From assembly GCA_903907955.1 (NCBI GenBank), contig CAIVPZ010000010.1, positions 16,451-80,450 on the forward strand: a stretch of 64,000 nucleotides of DNA. The letters run 5' to 3'. This document shows positions 28,860 through 38,284 of the stretch, in pieces (within the stretch, counting starts at the first letter, position 1; each line of letters begins with the position of its first letter). The DNA comes from an uncultured Acetobacteraceae bacterium. GTDB taxonomy: Bacteria; Pseudomonadota; Alphaproteobacteria; Acetobacterales; Acetobacteraceae. Made by a program: the position numbers and the translations under genes. The notes under the pieces are model-generated. The model made no database searches, had not been told where the DNA came from, and saw only the letters and a program-made list of their open reading frames with translations.

Positions 28860-29249
28860 ATGTTTCGCCGTTTCGCGACCGCGTTGGGTCTGTATGCGAT
28901 TCCAACCCTTGCCTTGGCCCAGATCGAACCGGTCGACAACCTGGGGCAAAATCTCCTGCTGACCCTGTTCCTTCTGTTTGTCGCCGGCGTTGTCGCCGTC
29001 GTGTGGCTGCTGTTCGGCCTGCTCGGCAAGTTCCCGAGTTCGTTCCCCAAGGCGCGCGAGTTGCTGGAGCCCAACCTGGCATGGGCCTTGGTGGGCGCGG
29101 TCATCGCCAGTCGCGCCTGGTCGGGCTGGCAGTTCCAAGGGTTCGCGGACTTCGCCGCGGCGGTGGCCGGCGGCGTGGTGATGCTCGAGCTCGGCCGGCT
29201 TATCGGCCATGTGCGGTATAACGGCGTGCCTGACTGGCGGACCCGGTAA
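28860..29249 (+). CDS. Membrane protein of unknown function, possibly anaerobically regulated
   Basis: A 129-residue protein not recognised as any family. Residues 1-21 (MFRRFATALGLYAIPTLALA) form a signal peptide or first helix; a second helix covers about 33-57 (LLLTLFLLFVAGVVAVVWLL) and a third about 100-117. It ends NGVPDWRTR. ATG 28860 has AAAGGAG eight bases upstream. An FNR-type box lies upstream, so expression may respond to oxygen limitation. No co-transcribed partner is visible. Confidence 0.7.
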   Translation: MFRRFATALGLYAIPTLALAQIEPVDNLGQNLLLTLFLLFVAGVVAVVWLLFGLLGKFPSSFPKARELLEPNLAWALVGAVIASRAWSGWQFQGFADFAAAVAGGVVMLELGRLIGHVRYNGVPDWRTR

Positions 29250-29567
29250 GCCTGCAGGCCGGGCGGAGGCCGGCGCGGCTCGTGCCGGCGCCTGACCGGC
29301 ATGGAAGCGTTGGACGCGCCGGCTGGTCTGGTCGGCGCGGTCATCTCTGAGGTTACCCGGAGCTTGTGAATGAACGCCCGGTGATGTCCTTGTTTGGTTC
29401 GCGATGAGCAGCGCCCCCCGCAACCGCGTTCGATCACGCCGCCACCACCCGATCCCCGGCAATATCCGCCCCAGCACCGGCCCAGGCGCCGCACCGGCAG
29501 GCCGCGTGCCGTAGCGCGCGCCGCCTCGCCCGCCCAGCCGCTTCCCTTGGGCGTGCCGCCGGCGCGT
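29250..29567. other. Gap without recognisable gene
   Basis: About 318 GC-rich bases between the membrane protein and the convergent radical SAM gene. No convincing gene, repeat or strong terminator was seen. Confidence 0.5.
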
Positions 29568-30824
29568 TCAGAACAGCGACAGCTGTGCCGCCGCCCCTGG
29601 CCGCGTGTCGGCCGGCACCGTGAAGCGCGTGCATTCCAGCTCGCCACGGTCCTGCAGCCCCAACTGCTTCGCCGCCCGGCTGAACCGGCGCGCCAGCATG
29701 TCGGCATAGGGGCCGGTGCCGCTGAACCGCTGGCCGAATTTCGAATCGTTCAGCGCCCCGCCGCGCGTCGCGCGGATCATCTCCAGCACGCGGCTGGCGC
29801 GGTCGGGGAAATGCGCCTCCAGCCAACTGGCAAAGATCGTTTTCAGCTCGTGCGGCAGGCGCAACAGGATATAGCCGGCATGGCGCGCGCCAGCGCGCGA
29901 GGACGCCTCCAGGATGCGTTCCAGCTCGGCATCGTTCAGCCCGGGGATCATCGGCGCCGCCATCACCCCCACCGGCACGCCGGCGCGCGACAGCGCCTCC
30001 ATCGCCTGCAGCCGGCGGGCCGGCGTCGCGGCGCGCGGCTCCATCACCCGGGCCAGCGCGGCATCCAGCGTGGTGACCGACAGATGCACCCGCACCAGGT
30101 TGCGGCCGGCGAGCGATTGCAGGATGTCGAGGTCGCGCAGCACGCCGGCCGATTTCGTCACGATGCTGACCGGGTGGTTGAACCGGTCCAGCACCTGCAG
30201 CGCCGCGCGGGTGAGCTTCAGCGTGCGCTCGACCGGCTGGTAGGGGTCGGTGTTGGAGCCCAGCACCAGCGTGCGCGCCACGTAGCCGGGTTTGCGCAGT
30301 TCCTTTTCCAGCAACTCCGCCACGTCCGGCTTGAACACCAGACGGGTCTCGAAATCGAGCCCGGGCGAATAGCCGAGCGTAGCATGCGACGGCCGCGCAT
30401 AGCAGTAGATGCAGCCGTGCTCGCAGCCGCGATACGGGTTCACCGCACGATCGAAGCCGATATCGGGCGACTGGTTCCAGGCGATGACGGAGCGGCTGGC
30501 ATCGCGGATCAGCGTGGTTGGCAGCGGCGGCAGTCCGGTGAACTCGGCGGCCAGCGTGTTCCAGCCGTCGTCGAACGGGGCGGTTTGCTCGTACTCGAAC
30601 CGGTTGGGCGGGTTGACGGTGGCGCCGCGGCCCTTGCGCGCGCCTGGAACCTTCGGCGGGGCGGCCTGCGGCACCGGCGGAATGCCGGGCACCGGCCGAC
30701 CGCGTCGGGTACGTCCCGGGCCCGGCTGCGGATCTGGCAGGCCGGCGCGCTCAAGCGCTTCCAGCTCCGCCGGGTCCAGCTCCCGTGCCAGATCGGTGAC
30801 GTCCGCATACGAATCCTGTCGCAT
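29568..30824 (-). CDS. PA0069-family radical SAM protein
   Basis: A 418-residue radical S-adenosylmethionine enzyme of unknown reaction. The [4Fe-4S] cluster motif is NPYRGCEHGCIYCYARPSH (Cys-x3-Cys-x2-Cys); VLGSNTDPYQPVER and SVTTLDAALARVMEPRAATP are typical of this spore-photoproduct-lyase-like family. The Pro-rich N-terminus (about residues 25-75) is variable. Start ATG 30824 (MRQDSYADV) follows GGGGAA; the frame is open upstream without support. It diverges from the glycosyltransferase at 30864 with a 39-base gap. Confidence 0.85.
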   Translation of the reverse strand: MRQDSYADVTDLARELDPAELEALERAGLPDPQPGPGRTRRGRPVPGIPPVPQAAPPKVPGARKGRGATVNPPNRFEYEQTAPFDDGWNTLAAEFTGLPPLPTTLIRDASRSVIAWNQSPDIGFDRAVNPYRGCEHGCIYCYARPSHATLGYSPGLDFETRLVFKPDVAELLEKELRKPGYVARTLVLGSNTDPYQPVERTLKLTRAALQVLDRFNHPVSIVTKSAGVLRDLDILQSLAGRNLVRVHLSVTTLDAALARVMEPRAATPARRLQAMEALSRAGVPVGVMAAPMIPGLNDAELERILEASSRAGARHAGYILLRLPHELKTIFASWLEAHFPDRASRVLEMIRATRGGALNDSKFGQRFSGTGPYADMLARRFSRAAKQLGLQDRGELECTRFTVPADTRPGAAAQLSLF

Positions 30825-30863
30825 GTTGATGTTCCCCGTCCGTTCACGGCATAACCTGCGGGA

Positions 30864-31571
30864 ATGCCGCCCGCCCGTCAAGAACGAAAGAGGAACTTAC
30901 TCCTGGAACCCACTCTTTCCGTCGTCATCCCGGCGCTGAACGCCGCCGCCACGCTGCCCGCCACCCTGGCGGCGCTGGGCCGCGTGGCGGGCGAAGTGGT
31001 GGTGGTCGATGGCGGCAGCACCGATGCCACCACGCAGCTCGCCGCTTCGCTCGGCGCGCGGGTGCTGGTGGCGCCGCGCGGCCGTGGCGGGCAGATCGCC
31101 GCCGGGGTTGCCGCCGCCAGCGGCGACTGGCTGCTGCTGCTGCACGCCGACAGCCGCCTCGCCCCCGGCTGGGCGGCGGCAGCGCATGAATTCATCGCCA
31201 CCGGGCGGGGCCGGGCCGGGTATTTCCGCTTTTCCCTCGATTCCTCCGATCCCCGGGCCCGCCGGCTGGAGCGGGCGGTTGCGTGGCGCTGCCGTCATCT
31301 TTCCCTTCCCTATGGCGACCAGGGCCTGCTGATTGCCCGCACCCTGCTGGATTCGGTCGGCGGCATCCGCCCGTTGCCGCTGATGGAAGATGTCGATCTG
31401 GTGCGCCGGCTCGGCCGGCATCGCCTCGCCGGGCTGGAGGTCGATGCCGTCACCTCGGCCGCACGCTGGGAGCGCGACGGCTGGTGGCGGCGTTCAGCGC
31501 GCAACCTTTGCTGCCTGTCCTTGTTCTTCGCCGGCATCCCGCCGCGGCTGATCGCGCGCCTTTACCGATGA
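30864..31571 (+). CDS. TIGR04283-family arsenosugar-type glycosyltransferase
   Basis: A GT2 glycosyltransferase of 235 residues: LSVVIPALNAAATLPATLAA, VVVVDGGSTDATTQLA (metal/nucleotide site) and the LLLLHADSRLAPGW DxD-type motif. GDQGLLIARTLLDSVGGIRP and PLMEDVDLVRRL are hallmarks of the TIGR04283 group, usually annotated as arsenosugar biosynthesis glycosyltransferase. The first ATG gives a basic N-terminal tail of about 16 residues. The next gene overlaps it by ATGA and belongs to the partner family, so they form a two-gene unit. Confidence 0.85.
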   Translation: MPPARQERKRNLLLEPTLSVVIPALNAAATLPATLAALGRVAGEVVVVDGGSTDATTQLAASLGARVLVAPRGRGGQIAAGVAAASGDWLLLLHADSRLAPGWAAAAHEFIATGRGRAGYFRFSLDSSDPRARRLERAVAWRCRHLSLPYGDQGLLIARTLLDSVGGIRPLPLMEDVDLVRRLGRHRLAGLEVDAVTSAARWERDGWWRRSARNLCCLSLFFAGIPPRLIARLYR

Positions 31572-32128
31572 GGGACACGGTGTTCGTGTTCGCCCGCGCG
31601 CCGCGCCTGGGCACGGTGAAGCGGCGGCTGGCGCGCGGGATCGGCGACCGCGCCGCGCTGCAATTCCATCGTGCCACACTGGCCCGCGTGCTGCGCGACC
31701 TCGCCGCCGACCGCCGGTTTGTCACCGTGCTGGCCGTCACCCCCGATCGCGCGCGCATCGCCCGGCCGCGCGGCGTGCGGGTGGTGCCGCAGGGACATGG
31801 CGATCTCGGCGCGCGCATGCACCGCGCGCTCGGCCGCGCCCGCCGGGCCGTGGTGGTGGGCAGCGACATCCCCGGCCTGCGCGCCGCCGACGTGGCCGCG
31901 GCCTTCCGCGCACTCGGCCGCACCCGGGCCTGCTTCGGTCCGGCCGAGGATGGCGGCTACTGGCTGGTGGCGCTCGGACCGCTGCGCCCGGCGCGGCCGT
32001 TTGCCGGGGTGCGCTGGTCGTCGGAGCACGCGCTTGCCGATACGCTGCGGAACTTCGCCGGCCGGCGCGTTGCCTTGTTGCGCACGCTGCGCGATGTGGA
32101 CAATGCAGTGGATTTGACAGCCGTTTAG
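31568..32128 (+). CDS. TIGR04282-family (DUF2064) glycosyltransferase-like protein
   Basis: A 186-residue nucleotidyl/glycosyltransferase-fold protein. VFVFARAPRLGTVKRRLARG is the phosphate-binding start, VVGSDIPGLRAADV the central acidic motif, and GPAEDGGYWLVAL the signature of the DUF2064/TIGR04282 group. It begins inside the stop of the preceding gene (ATGA). In other bacteria this pair sits with radical SAM arsenosugar genes; the radical SAM gene next door is of another family. Exact reaction here is unknown. Confidence 0.83.
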   Translation: MRDTVFVFARAPRLGTVKRRLARGIGDRAALQFHRATLARVLRDLAADRRFVTVLAVTPDRARIARPRGVRVVPQGHGDLGARMHRALGRARRAVVVGSDIPGLRAADVAAAFRALGRTRACFGPAEDGGYWLVALGPLRPARPFAGVRWSSEHALADTLRNFAGRRVALLRTLRDVDNAVDLTAV

Positions 32129-32496
32129 GTAAAGTTCGCGACAAATATTTATCAAATTCTCGAAGTCCCAGGACCATTCCTGGCCGCCGCCTCCCGGAGA
32201 CTGAAACTTAACCCGGCGCAGGGCGCTGTTTGCCCACGCGCTGCTTTCAGCCCCTGACGGTGCAGGCGCAAAGGGCGCATCCGCCGCACAGCGCAGTCGC
32301 AAGAACCAAGCCGGTTCGGTGGCGAAAGCGAAATGCGGCCGGAACAATTTCGATGGGCGCGGCAACGCCCGCCGCGATGCAGGCGCCCTGATCCCACCGT
32401 CGCCCAGGTCAACCCGCCCCCAGCGCGCCCGTATACCGGGTTATGCATTATAATTAAGACAATAATGAATCAATTGCAAAATTTTCCGCCGTTTTG
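32129..32496. other. Intergenic region, no gene seen
   Basis: About 370 bases after the glycosyltransferase pair. The left part is GC-rich with no coding character. The last 60 bases are strikingly AT-rich for this genome (ATTATAATTAAGACAATAAT) and lead into the promoter of the PEP-CTERM gene; they may bind a nucleoid protein or serve as an UP element. Confidence 0.5.
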
Positions 32497-32525
32497 TTGA
32501 CTCACATTGCCGTCTGCGTTAATCA
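32497..32525 (+). promoter_or_regulatory. Sigma70-like promoter of PEP-CTERM gene
   Basis: TTGACT at 32497 and TAATCA at 32520 are exactly 17 bases apart, preceded by an AT-rich stretch and 36 bases before the ATG. Confidence 0.6.
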
Positions 32526-32561
32526 TTGTACGCGAAATCCACAATATTGAGGAACATATCA

Positions 32562-33335
32562 ATGTTGAGACGCATGATCGCTGCGGCGACCCTCGCCGGC
32601 CTTCTCGCCACCGGCGCAGCGAAGGCCGGTCCCATCAGCTACACCGTCAGCAATCCGACCAACGGCCAGGGCGTCACGATCACCGACACCTCGGTCCTCA
32701 ACAAAACCGTGTCTGGCACGGCCGGGCAGATCGTGCTTGTGCCCGTGCCCGGCTCCGGGGCACCTACACTCTCATTGGATGCCTGGTGCATCGACGTCGC
32801 CGCCGAACTGACTATCGGCCAGCAATACGCCTTCACGGCTCAGAGCACCCCGGTGCTGCCGACCGGCCCAGATGACATGCTTACCGCGATCACCGCCAAG
32901 CAGGTCGGCGCGCTGATCCAAAATGGCACAGGGGGCATCAATACGAATTTGCCTCAGTCGGCCGCGTTGCAGGTCGCGATCTGGGCCATCGAGTATGGCA
33001 ACGGCGCCATCTCGCTGAACGACACCACTAACCCCACTGCACTCACGGACGGCAACATCACGATCAGCGCCAGCAGCGATGTGATCAAGGCTGCCGATGC
33101 CTTCATTCAAAACGTCAGCGGAAACAACCCGCTTTGGGCGTTCAGCCCCACCGACAAAATCTTCATGTTGACCTCGCCCGGTAAACAAAACCTCATCTAC
33201 CTCGCTTCCGCTTTAACCACCGTCGGCGACCAAAACACCGATCTTCCCGAGCCGGCTTCAATGGCAGTGCTGTTGTTCGGTCTGGCCGGCCTGGCCACGG
33301 TGCGGCAGCGCCGGCGCACCATGCAGGCTGCCTGA
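32562..33335 (+). CDS. PEP-CTERM sorted secreted protein
   Basis: A 257-residue exported protein with signal peptide MLRRMIAAATLAGLLATGAA (cleavage near AKA) and a C-terminal PEP-CTERM signal: LPEPASM, helix AVLLFGLAGLATV, basic RQRRR. The mature part is rich in Ser, Thr and Asn with a conserved-looking 'WCID' near residue 75 and VAIWAIEYGNG near 145, a pattern seen in other PEP-CTERM proteins of unknown function. GAGGAA precedes ATG 32562; the frame is open 12 codons upstream but this would spoil the signal peptide. Its AT-rich leader is unlike its neighbours. Confidence 0.85.
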   Translation: MLRRMIAAATLAGLLATGAAKAGPISYTVSNPTNGQGVTITDTSVLNKTVSGTAGQIVLVPVPGSGAPTLSLDAWCIDVAAELTIGQQYAFTAQSTPVLPTGPDDMLTAITAKQVGALIQNGTGGINTNLPQSAALQVAIWAIEYGNGAISLNDTTNPTALTDGNITISASSDVIKAADAFIQNVSGNNPLWAFSPTDKIFMLTSPGKQNLIYLASALTTVGDQNTDLPEPASMAVLLFGLAGLATVRQRRRTMQAA

Positions 33336-33429
33336 ACACACACCGAAGTGTGCCCCCTTGCAGATTGACGGCCGCGCGGCAGTCGCAGCCATTACCTGAT
33401 CGGCAGCATCCGCACGTCGCGCTCGCTGC

Positions 33430-35328
33430 TCATCCGGCTGCACTGCCCCGCCTGGCCACCTTGCCGCCCCAGCGCTCCACCACCCGGCGCAATTCAGCGA
33501 GCCGGATCGGCTTGGCGAGATAATCGTCCATTCCCGCCGCCAGGCAGCGCTCGCGGTCACCCTCGATGGCGTTCGCCGTCAGCGCCACGATCGGCGTCCG
33601 CCGCCCGGCCGACGCTTCCGCCGCGCGGATCGCAGCGGTCGCCTCGAAGCCGTCCATCTCAGGCATGTGGCAGTCCATCAGCACCAGATCGTAGCTGCCG
33701 GTGGCAAACCGCTCCACCGCCTCCCGCCCGTTCGCAACCGTGTCCACCACGCAGCCGATCCGGCTCAGCATGCCCAGCGCGACCTGCTGATTGACGCGGT
33801 TGTCCTCGACGAGCAGCACGCGGACATCGAGGCGCCCCTCCTCCTCCGTGGCGTCGGGCAGCAACAACGGCACCGCGGGCAACACCGCCGCCTCCCCGTC
33901 AGCGTCCGCCAGCGCGAACCGCGCAGTGAAGCGGAACGTCGCGCCCTGCCCCGGAATGCTGTGCACCGACATGCTGCCGCCCATCAACTCGCACAAGTGC
34001 CGCGAGATCGCCAATCCCAGCCCGGTACCGCCGTAACGGCGCGTCATCGTCCCGTCGGCCTGGGCGAAGGCGTCGAAAATGCGCGCCTGCTGGTCCCGCG
34101 GAATGCCCGGTCCGGTGTCCTCGACGGTGAATGCCAGCACCACCTGCCGCGCCTCGGCGGCATCAATCGCCGGCCCGTCTTCCGGCGGTTGCACCTCCAC
34201 GCGCAAGAACACCCGCCCCTGCTCAGTGAACTTCACCGCATTGGCGAGCAGATTGGTCAGCACCTGGCGCAGCCGGTAGGGGTCGCCTACCAGCCGCCGC
34301 GGCACGGCGCCGGGTACCAGCGCGACAATCGCCACCCCGCGGTCCAGCGCGCCGTCGCGGAACGGCGCCACCACCTCCTCGATCAGCGTGCCAAGGTCGA
34401 ACAGTACCGCCTCGATCTCCACCCGCCCGGCCTCGATCTTCGACAGGTCGAGCACGTTGTTCACCAGCCCGAGCAGCGCCTCGCCGGACACCCGCGCAGT
34501 CTCGACATAGTCGCGTTGCGCCGGCGTCAGTTCGGTGCGCAGCAACAGCTCGGTCATGCCGATCACGCCGTTCAGCGGGGTGCGTATCTCGTGGCTCATA
34601 TTGGCCAGGAATTGCGACTTTGCCCGGTTGGCCGCCTGCGCCGAGGTCACCGCCGAAGCCAACTCCGCCGCCAGCCGCTCGTTGCGCAACCGGCCGAGCA
34701 GCGCCTCGACCACCGAGGCGTTGGCGCCGCGCAGCAGCACCAGCAACACGCCGGCATAAACCACCGAAAGTATCGCTAGCACAACGTTCATCCGGCCGGT
34801 GGCCGCGACCGCATAGGCCAGCCCGAACGGCAGCAGGGCCAGCACGATATAGGCGCGCCCGGCCGCCGGAACGGCCAGCGAGGTGGCCACGGCGGCGGCG
34901 GCCATCGCCACCACCACGACGTCCAGGAAAGCCTGCGAGTCCTGCCCGCCCAGCCACACCACCGCGACGCCAAGACCACCCCAGATCGCGCCCGACAGGC
35001 CGGAAAGCAGCACGGCCCGGCGGATGAACCGCTCCACCGTGGCTGCCTGCGGGGCCGGCCCGGTCGCCGCGATGCGCCAGGTCAGCAGCAGGCGGAATAT
35101 CCCGAGTACCGCGATCGCCAGCAGCCAGCCGATCAGCGGTGCGCCGGCGCCCGGCGCCCACAGCACAACAACGACAAACACCGCGACAACGATATTGCCG
35201 GCAGCGGCAACCGGAAGCTGGCGGGCGGCAGCCAGCATTTCCGCGCGCCGGATCGCCGCGATCTCGTCACCGGCCGGCGGCGCAATCGCGCCTTCCGCCG
35301 CCCCCCCCCCCGAACAACCGGGCGGCAC
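33430..35328 (-). CDS. Hybrid sensor histidine kinase / response regulator
   Basis: A membrane-bound signalling kinase. About residues 40-195 contain six hydrophobic helices (sensor input), followed by a HisKA domain with phospho-acceptor His246 in [15 protein letters not shown], a HATPase domain ([31 protein letters not shown]), and a receiver domain with Asp552 in [13 protein letters not shown] and the Lys in DYLAKPIRL. No DNA-binding output is present. The uninterrupted frame starts at GTG 35328, which has no good ribosome binding site. A better start, GTG 35353 behind AGGAAGG, is out of frame only because of an 11-base G run at the 5' end. Confidence 0.88.
   Translation of the reverse strand: MPPGCSGGGAAEGAIAPPAGDEIAAIRRAEMLAAARQLPVAAAGNIVVAVFVVVVLWAPGAGAPLIGWLLAIAVLGIFRLLLTWRIAATGPAPQAATVERFIRRAVLLSGLSGAIWGGLGVAVVWLGGQDSQAFLDVVVVAMAAAAVATSLAVPAAGRAYIVLALLPFGLAYAVAATGRMNVVLAILSVVYAGVLLVLLRGANASVVEALLGRLRNERLAAELASAVTSAQAANRAKSQFLANMSHEIRTPLNGVIGMTELLLRTELTPAQRDYVETARVSGEALLGLVNNVLDLSKIEAGRVEIEAVLFDLGTLIEEVVAPFRDGALDRGVAIVALVPGAVPRRLVGDPYRLRQVLTNLLANAVKFTEQGRVFLRVEVQPPEDGPAIDAAEARQVVLAFTVEDTGPGIPRDQQARIFDAFAQADGTMTRRYGGTGLGLAISRHLCELMGGSMSVHSIPGQGATFRFTARFALADADGEAAVLPAVPLLLPDATEEEGRLDVRVLLVEDNRVNQQVALGMLSRIGCVVDTVANGREAVERFATGSYDLVLMDCHMPEMDGFEATAAIRAAEASAGRRTPIVALTANAIEGDRERCLAAGMDDYLAKPIRLAELRRVVERWGGKVARRGSAAG
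35301..35311. repeat. C11/G11 homopolymer in 5' end of the hybrid kinase gene
   Basis: Eleven consecutive C on the plus strand (G in the kinase mRNA). GTG 35353, eight bases after AGGAAGG, begins a frame [15 protein letters not shown] that enters this tract; with 10 or 13 G it would continue in the kinase frame, with 11 it meets a stop soon after. Slipped-strand phase variation or a homopolymer sequencing error are both possible. Confidence 0.7.
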
Positions 35329-35353
35329 GTTCGAAAATGCCCCGCAGCGTCAC

Positions 35354-35654
35354 CCCGGCACCCTTCCTGTCGCTGCCCGCGCGTGGACTTGCGCCTCGCC
35401 CTGGGCTGATATGCCGTTACGCGGCCCGCGCGCCGCACCGCAAGAATAACCCCGAACCGGTTGCGGGCAGCCCCCCGGGCGGCGAATTCGATCCGGCCGG
35501 TTGCCGGCTCGGCCCGCCGGCCCCGGCGAGGCTGCGGGGGCAGATTGCAGAGCCTGCACCCCGCCGATCACAGATCGCGGTGGGAGGATGAAACGGCGGC
35601 ACCGGCGTGGCAATCCTGGGCTACGATGTCGAAAGCAAGCGGGGAAACACGCCG
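35354..35654. other. Intergenic region between kinase and DUF3096 gene
   Basis: About 300 GC-rich bases carrying the divergent leaders of the kinase and the small membrane protein. No gene, operator or repeat could be supported. Confidence 0.4.
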
Positions 35655-35804
35655 ATGAGCATCGATACGATCGTACTACAGCCTGCGGTGGCACTCGTCG
35701 CCGGGATTCTGATTCTGCTGGTTCCGCGCCTGCTGAACCTGATCGTCGCCATCTACCTGATTTTCGTCGGCGCCGCAGGACTTTGGCCGCATCTGCTGCG
35801 GTGA
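35655..35804 (+). CDS. DUF3096 small membrane protein
   Basis: A 49-residue hydrophobic protein, MSIDTIVLQPAVALVAGILI, then LLVPRLLNLIVAIYLIFVG and AAGLWPHLLR. Two helices with the central LVPRLLN...YLIF.G pattern match DUF3096, a family of unknown function usually about 50 residues long. ATG 35655 follows GGGGAAA and is preferred to an upstream ATG at 35607 that would add a polar tail. Confidence 0.72.
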   Translation: MSIDTIVLQPAVALVAGILILLVPRLLNLIVAIYLIFVGAAGLWPHLLR

Positions 35805-36044
35805 AGCCACACCGAACCGCTTCACCGCGGATCATCGGGGCGCCGGGCGCGACGACGACCGATGCCCCGCGCCTGGGTGCTGGAAGCGATCCGTTGCCTT
35901 AAGCTGTTGGTTCTACAGGCGCTCAATCCCCTTCCGGCCGGAAGCTGGCGCGTGGGGATCGTTGGTCAAGCAAGGTCCGAAGGGTCTTGCCATCGGAATG
36001 GCTAATGGCAGCCTTGCGTCAAGCGCATGGATGGTTTCCTGCAG

Positions 36045-36118
36045 ATATGGGGTCAAGGGAGCCTCTGCCCCCTTGCGGGTCCAGGGCAGCGTCCTGGCCT
36101 GACTTGCTTGCCTGCCTT
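36045..36118. repeat. Partial copy of the intergenic palindromic repeat
   Basis: GGGGTCAAGGGAGCC, then TGCCCCCTTGCGGGTCCAGG and CCTGGCCTGACTTGCTTGCC, the right half of the repeat family. It ends a few bases before the bcrD stop. The rest of the 319-base gap (35805-36123) shows no gene. Confidence 0.6.
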
Positions 36119-36123
36119 CGCGC

Positions 36124-36966
36124 CTATGCGGCAGCACTCTGGCCCAGCCGCCGGGCCAATCTGCCGTGCCGAAACGCCCCCCAAAGCGCCGCCCCGATCG
36201 CCCCGGCATAGATGGAATCAGGATGATTCCGGATGGGCTGCGGCACTTTCTCCTTCCGCAGCGCCTCCTGCATCGCCGCGACCAGCCCCTCGTCCAGCGC
36301 CAGCCCGCCGGTCATCAGCACCGTGCCGTCGATGCTGCCCACCGTCTTCAGCAGCTTGGCCAGCCGGTCGGCCATCGACAGGTGGATGCCCTTGAGGATG
36401 TTGGGCGCCAGGATGCCGCGCGAGACCATGTTGATGACATCGGTTTCCGCCAGCACGGCGCAGATGCCGCTGACACGCTCGGGGTCGTCGGCCTGGCGCG
36501 ACAGCGTGCCGATCTCGTCCTGGGCGATGCCGAGATAGCGGGCGATGTTTTCCAGGAACTGCCCGGAGCCCGAGGCGCACTGGCTGGTCATGCGGTAGCT
36601 CAGCACCTTCCCCCGTGCATCGATGCGGGTGGCGCGGCCGTGCAGCGCCCCCACGTCGAGCGCGGCGCGGGCCTGCGGGTCAAGATAGATGGCGCCGCGC
36701 GCATGCGTGGTCATGGAGTAGAAATGGCCGGTGTGGAAATCCAGCAACTCGCCCTCGCCGGTGGTGGCGACGTAGCCCACGTCGTCGGGTCGCAGCCCGG
36801 CCTCCGCCAGCACCTGCGCGTAGGCACCGGTGGCAAGCTGGAACGGATCGCGCTGGCGCACGCGGTCGGTGCGGCGCGCCAGCCACTGCGTGGCCGCGCC
36901 GTCCACCGCGAACAGCACGGTCTTGACCGCGCCGGTGCCGATGTCGATGCCTGCGGTGACGACCAT
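36124..36966 (-). CDS. bcrD: Class I benzoyl-CoA reductase, ATPase subunit D (BcrD/BadG type)
   Basis: One of two ASKHA-fold ATPases that drive electrons into the reductase core. The 280-residue length equals known BcrD/BadG. ATP motifs are TAGIDIGTGAVKTVLFAVDG at the N-terminus and GTVLMTGGLALDEG near residue 215; the ligands of the [4Fe-4S] cluster shared with the partner ATPase are Cys130 (SQCASGSGQFLENIARYLG) and Cys169 (SGICAVLAETDVI). AGGGAGGGG lies directly before ATG 36966. Last gene of the cluster, 11 bases after bcrA. Confidence 0.88.
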   Translation of the reverse strand: MVVTAGIDIGTGAVKTVLFAVDGAATQWLARRTDRVRQRDPFQLATGAYAQVLAEAGLRPDDVGYVATTGEGELLDFHTGHFYSMTTHARGAIYLDPQARAALDVGALHGRATRIDARGKVLSYRMTSQCASGSGQFLENIARYLGIAQDEIGTLSRQADDPERVSGICAVLAETDVINMVSRGILAPNILKGIHLSMADRLAKLLKTVGSIDGTVLMTGGLALDEGLVAAMQEALRKEKVPQPIRNHPDSIYAGAIGAALWGAFRHGRLARRLGQSAAA

Positions 36967-36977
36967 GCGCCCCTCCC

Positions 36978-38267
36978 TCAGCCTGCCGCGCGGCGCGCGA
37001 AGGCAGCGGCCCCGAGCGCGCCGGTATAGATCGAGTCCGGATTGATGTTGATTTCCACCGCGCCGTAGTTCTCGGCGATGAGCTGACGCAGTTCCTTCAC
37101 CGCCGCTTCGTTCTTGGCGACGCCGCCGGTGAAGGTGAACTGGTCGCGCACGCCGCCGGAGCGCGAAATGATCGACATGGCGCGCAGGATGATGGCGCGG
37201 TGCAGCCCGGCCATGATGTCCTCGCGCTTTTCGCCGAGCGCCAGCCGGTCGCGCAGTTCCGCCCCGGCGAACACCGTGCAGGTGGAGTTGATGCGCACCG
37301 TGCGGGTGGCCTTCATGGCGAGCGGGCCAAGCTCGTGCAGCCCCATGTTCATCTCGTCGGCGATGTAGCCGAGATAGCGCCCGCAGCCGGCGGCGCAGCG
37401 GTCGTTCATCTGGAAGTTCTCGACGATGCCGGCGGCATCCACCTGGATCGCCTTGGTGTCCTGGCCGCCGATGTCGAGCACGGTGCGCGTGTCCGGATAC
37501 ATCATGTGCGCACCAAGCCCGTGGCAAAGGATTTCCGAGCGGATCTTTTCCTTCGGGAACGGCAGGGTGACGCGGCCGTAGCCGGTGCCGACCTGGGCGG
37601 TATCCTCCAGCGGAATGTCCAGTGCCGTGTGCACGACCTGCGACAGGCTGTCGGCGTCAGCGTGGATGCGCGCGAGCGCACGCAGGAACCCATCGCGCAT
37701 CTCCTCGTGCGGCGGGCGGTTCTCCACCTCGATGATGGCCTTGTCATACACGTTCAGCAGCGGGTCGTAGGACAGCGCGGCTTCCCTGGCGACCTCCTGC
37801 GCCACCGCCATGAAGCGCGAGCCGGCGATGTCGCGAAAGAAATCCGACTTGCGGCGGGCGCCGGGCGCGAACAGGGCGGGCGCCTCCGCGCGCAGTCGCA
37901 CGAACACCGCCTCGATCGCCTCGCGCATCGCGCCGCCGGTGTCGCGGAAACGTTCGGCGCGGGTGTGCGCGCGGCAGGTTTCGGACAGATCGGCGAGTTG
38001 GTCGAGGAACTGCTCAAGCCGGAAGCTGCGGTCGAGATCGGCGAGGAAGGTGTCGATCTCCGCGGACAGATCGGGAAGCGCCGCCAGCCCGCGCCGCACC
38101 AGCGTAAAGCGGGTGGCGATCAGCGCTTCGTAGCGCGCCACCCGACAGGCGGTGTCGTAGTTAGAACGGGAATTGGTGATCCCGCGCCCCAGCACATCCA
38201 GATTTTCGTCCAGCACCACCGCCTTGGTGGTGGTGGAGCCGAGGTCAACGCCGATGAAGCAGCGCAT
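36978..38267 (-). CDS. bcrA: Class I benzoyl-CoA reductase, ATPase subunit A (BcrA/BadF type)
   Basis: Larger ATPase/activator subunit, 429 residues (BcrA is about 438). It starts [20 protein letters not shown], has [15 protein letters not shown], the cluster-binding [20 protein letters not shown] (Cys291, Cys295) and [13 protein letters not shown] (Cys330), and [16 protein letters not shown]. About residues 60-200 are the BcrA-specific insertion absent from HgdC-type activators, which favours benzoyl-CoA reductase over 2-hydroxyacyl-CoA dehydratase. GAGGGAAC precedes ATG 38267. Gap to bcrB is 17 bases. Confidence 0.88.
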   Translation of the reverse strand: MRCFIGVDLGSTTTKAVVLDENLDVLGRGITNSRSNYDTACRVARYEALIATRFTLVRRGLAALPDLSAEIDTFLADLDRSFRLEQFLDQLADLSETCRAHTRAERFRDTGGAMREAIEAVFVRLRAEAPALFAPGARRKSDFFRDIAGSRFMAVAQEVAREAALSYDPLLNVYDKAIIEVENRPPHEEMRDGFLRALARIHADADSLSQVVHTALDIPLEDTAQVGTGYGRVTLPFPKEKIRSEILCHGLGAHMMYPDTRTVLDIGGQDTKAIQVDAAGIVENFQMNDRCAAGCGRYLGYIADEMNMGLHELGPLAMKATRTVRINSTCTVFAGAELRDRLALGEKREDIMAGLHRAIILRAMSIISRSGGVRDQFTFTGGVAKNEAAVKELRQLIAENYGAVEININPDSIYTGALGAAAFARRAAG

Positions 38268-38284
38268 GAGTTCCCTCTCCCGCC

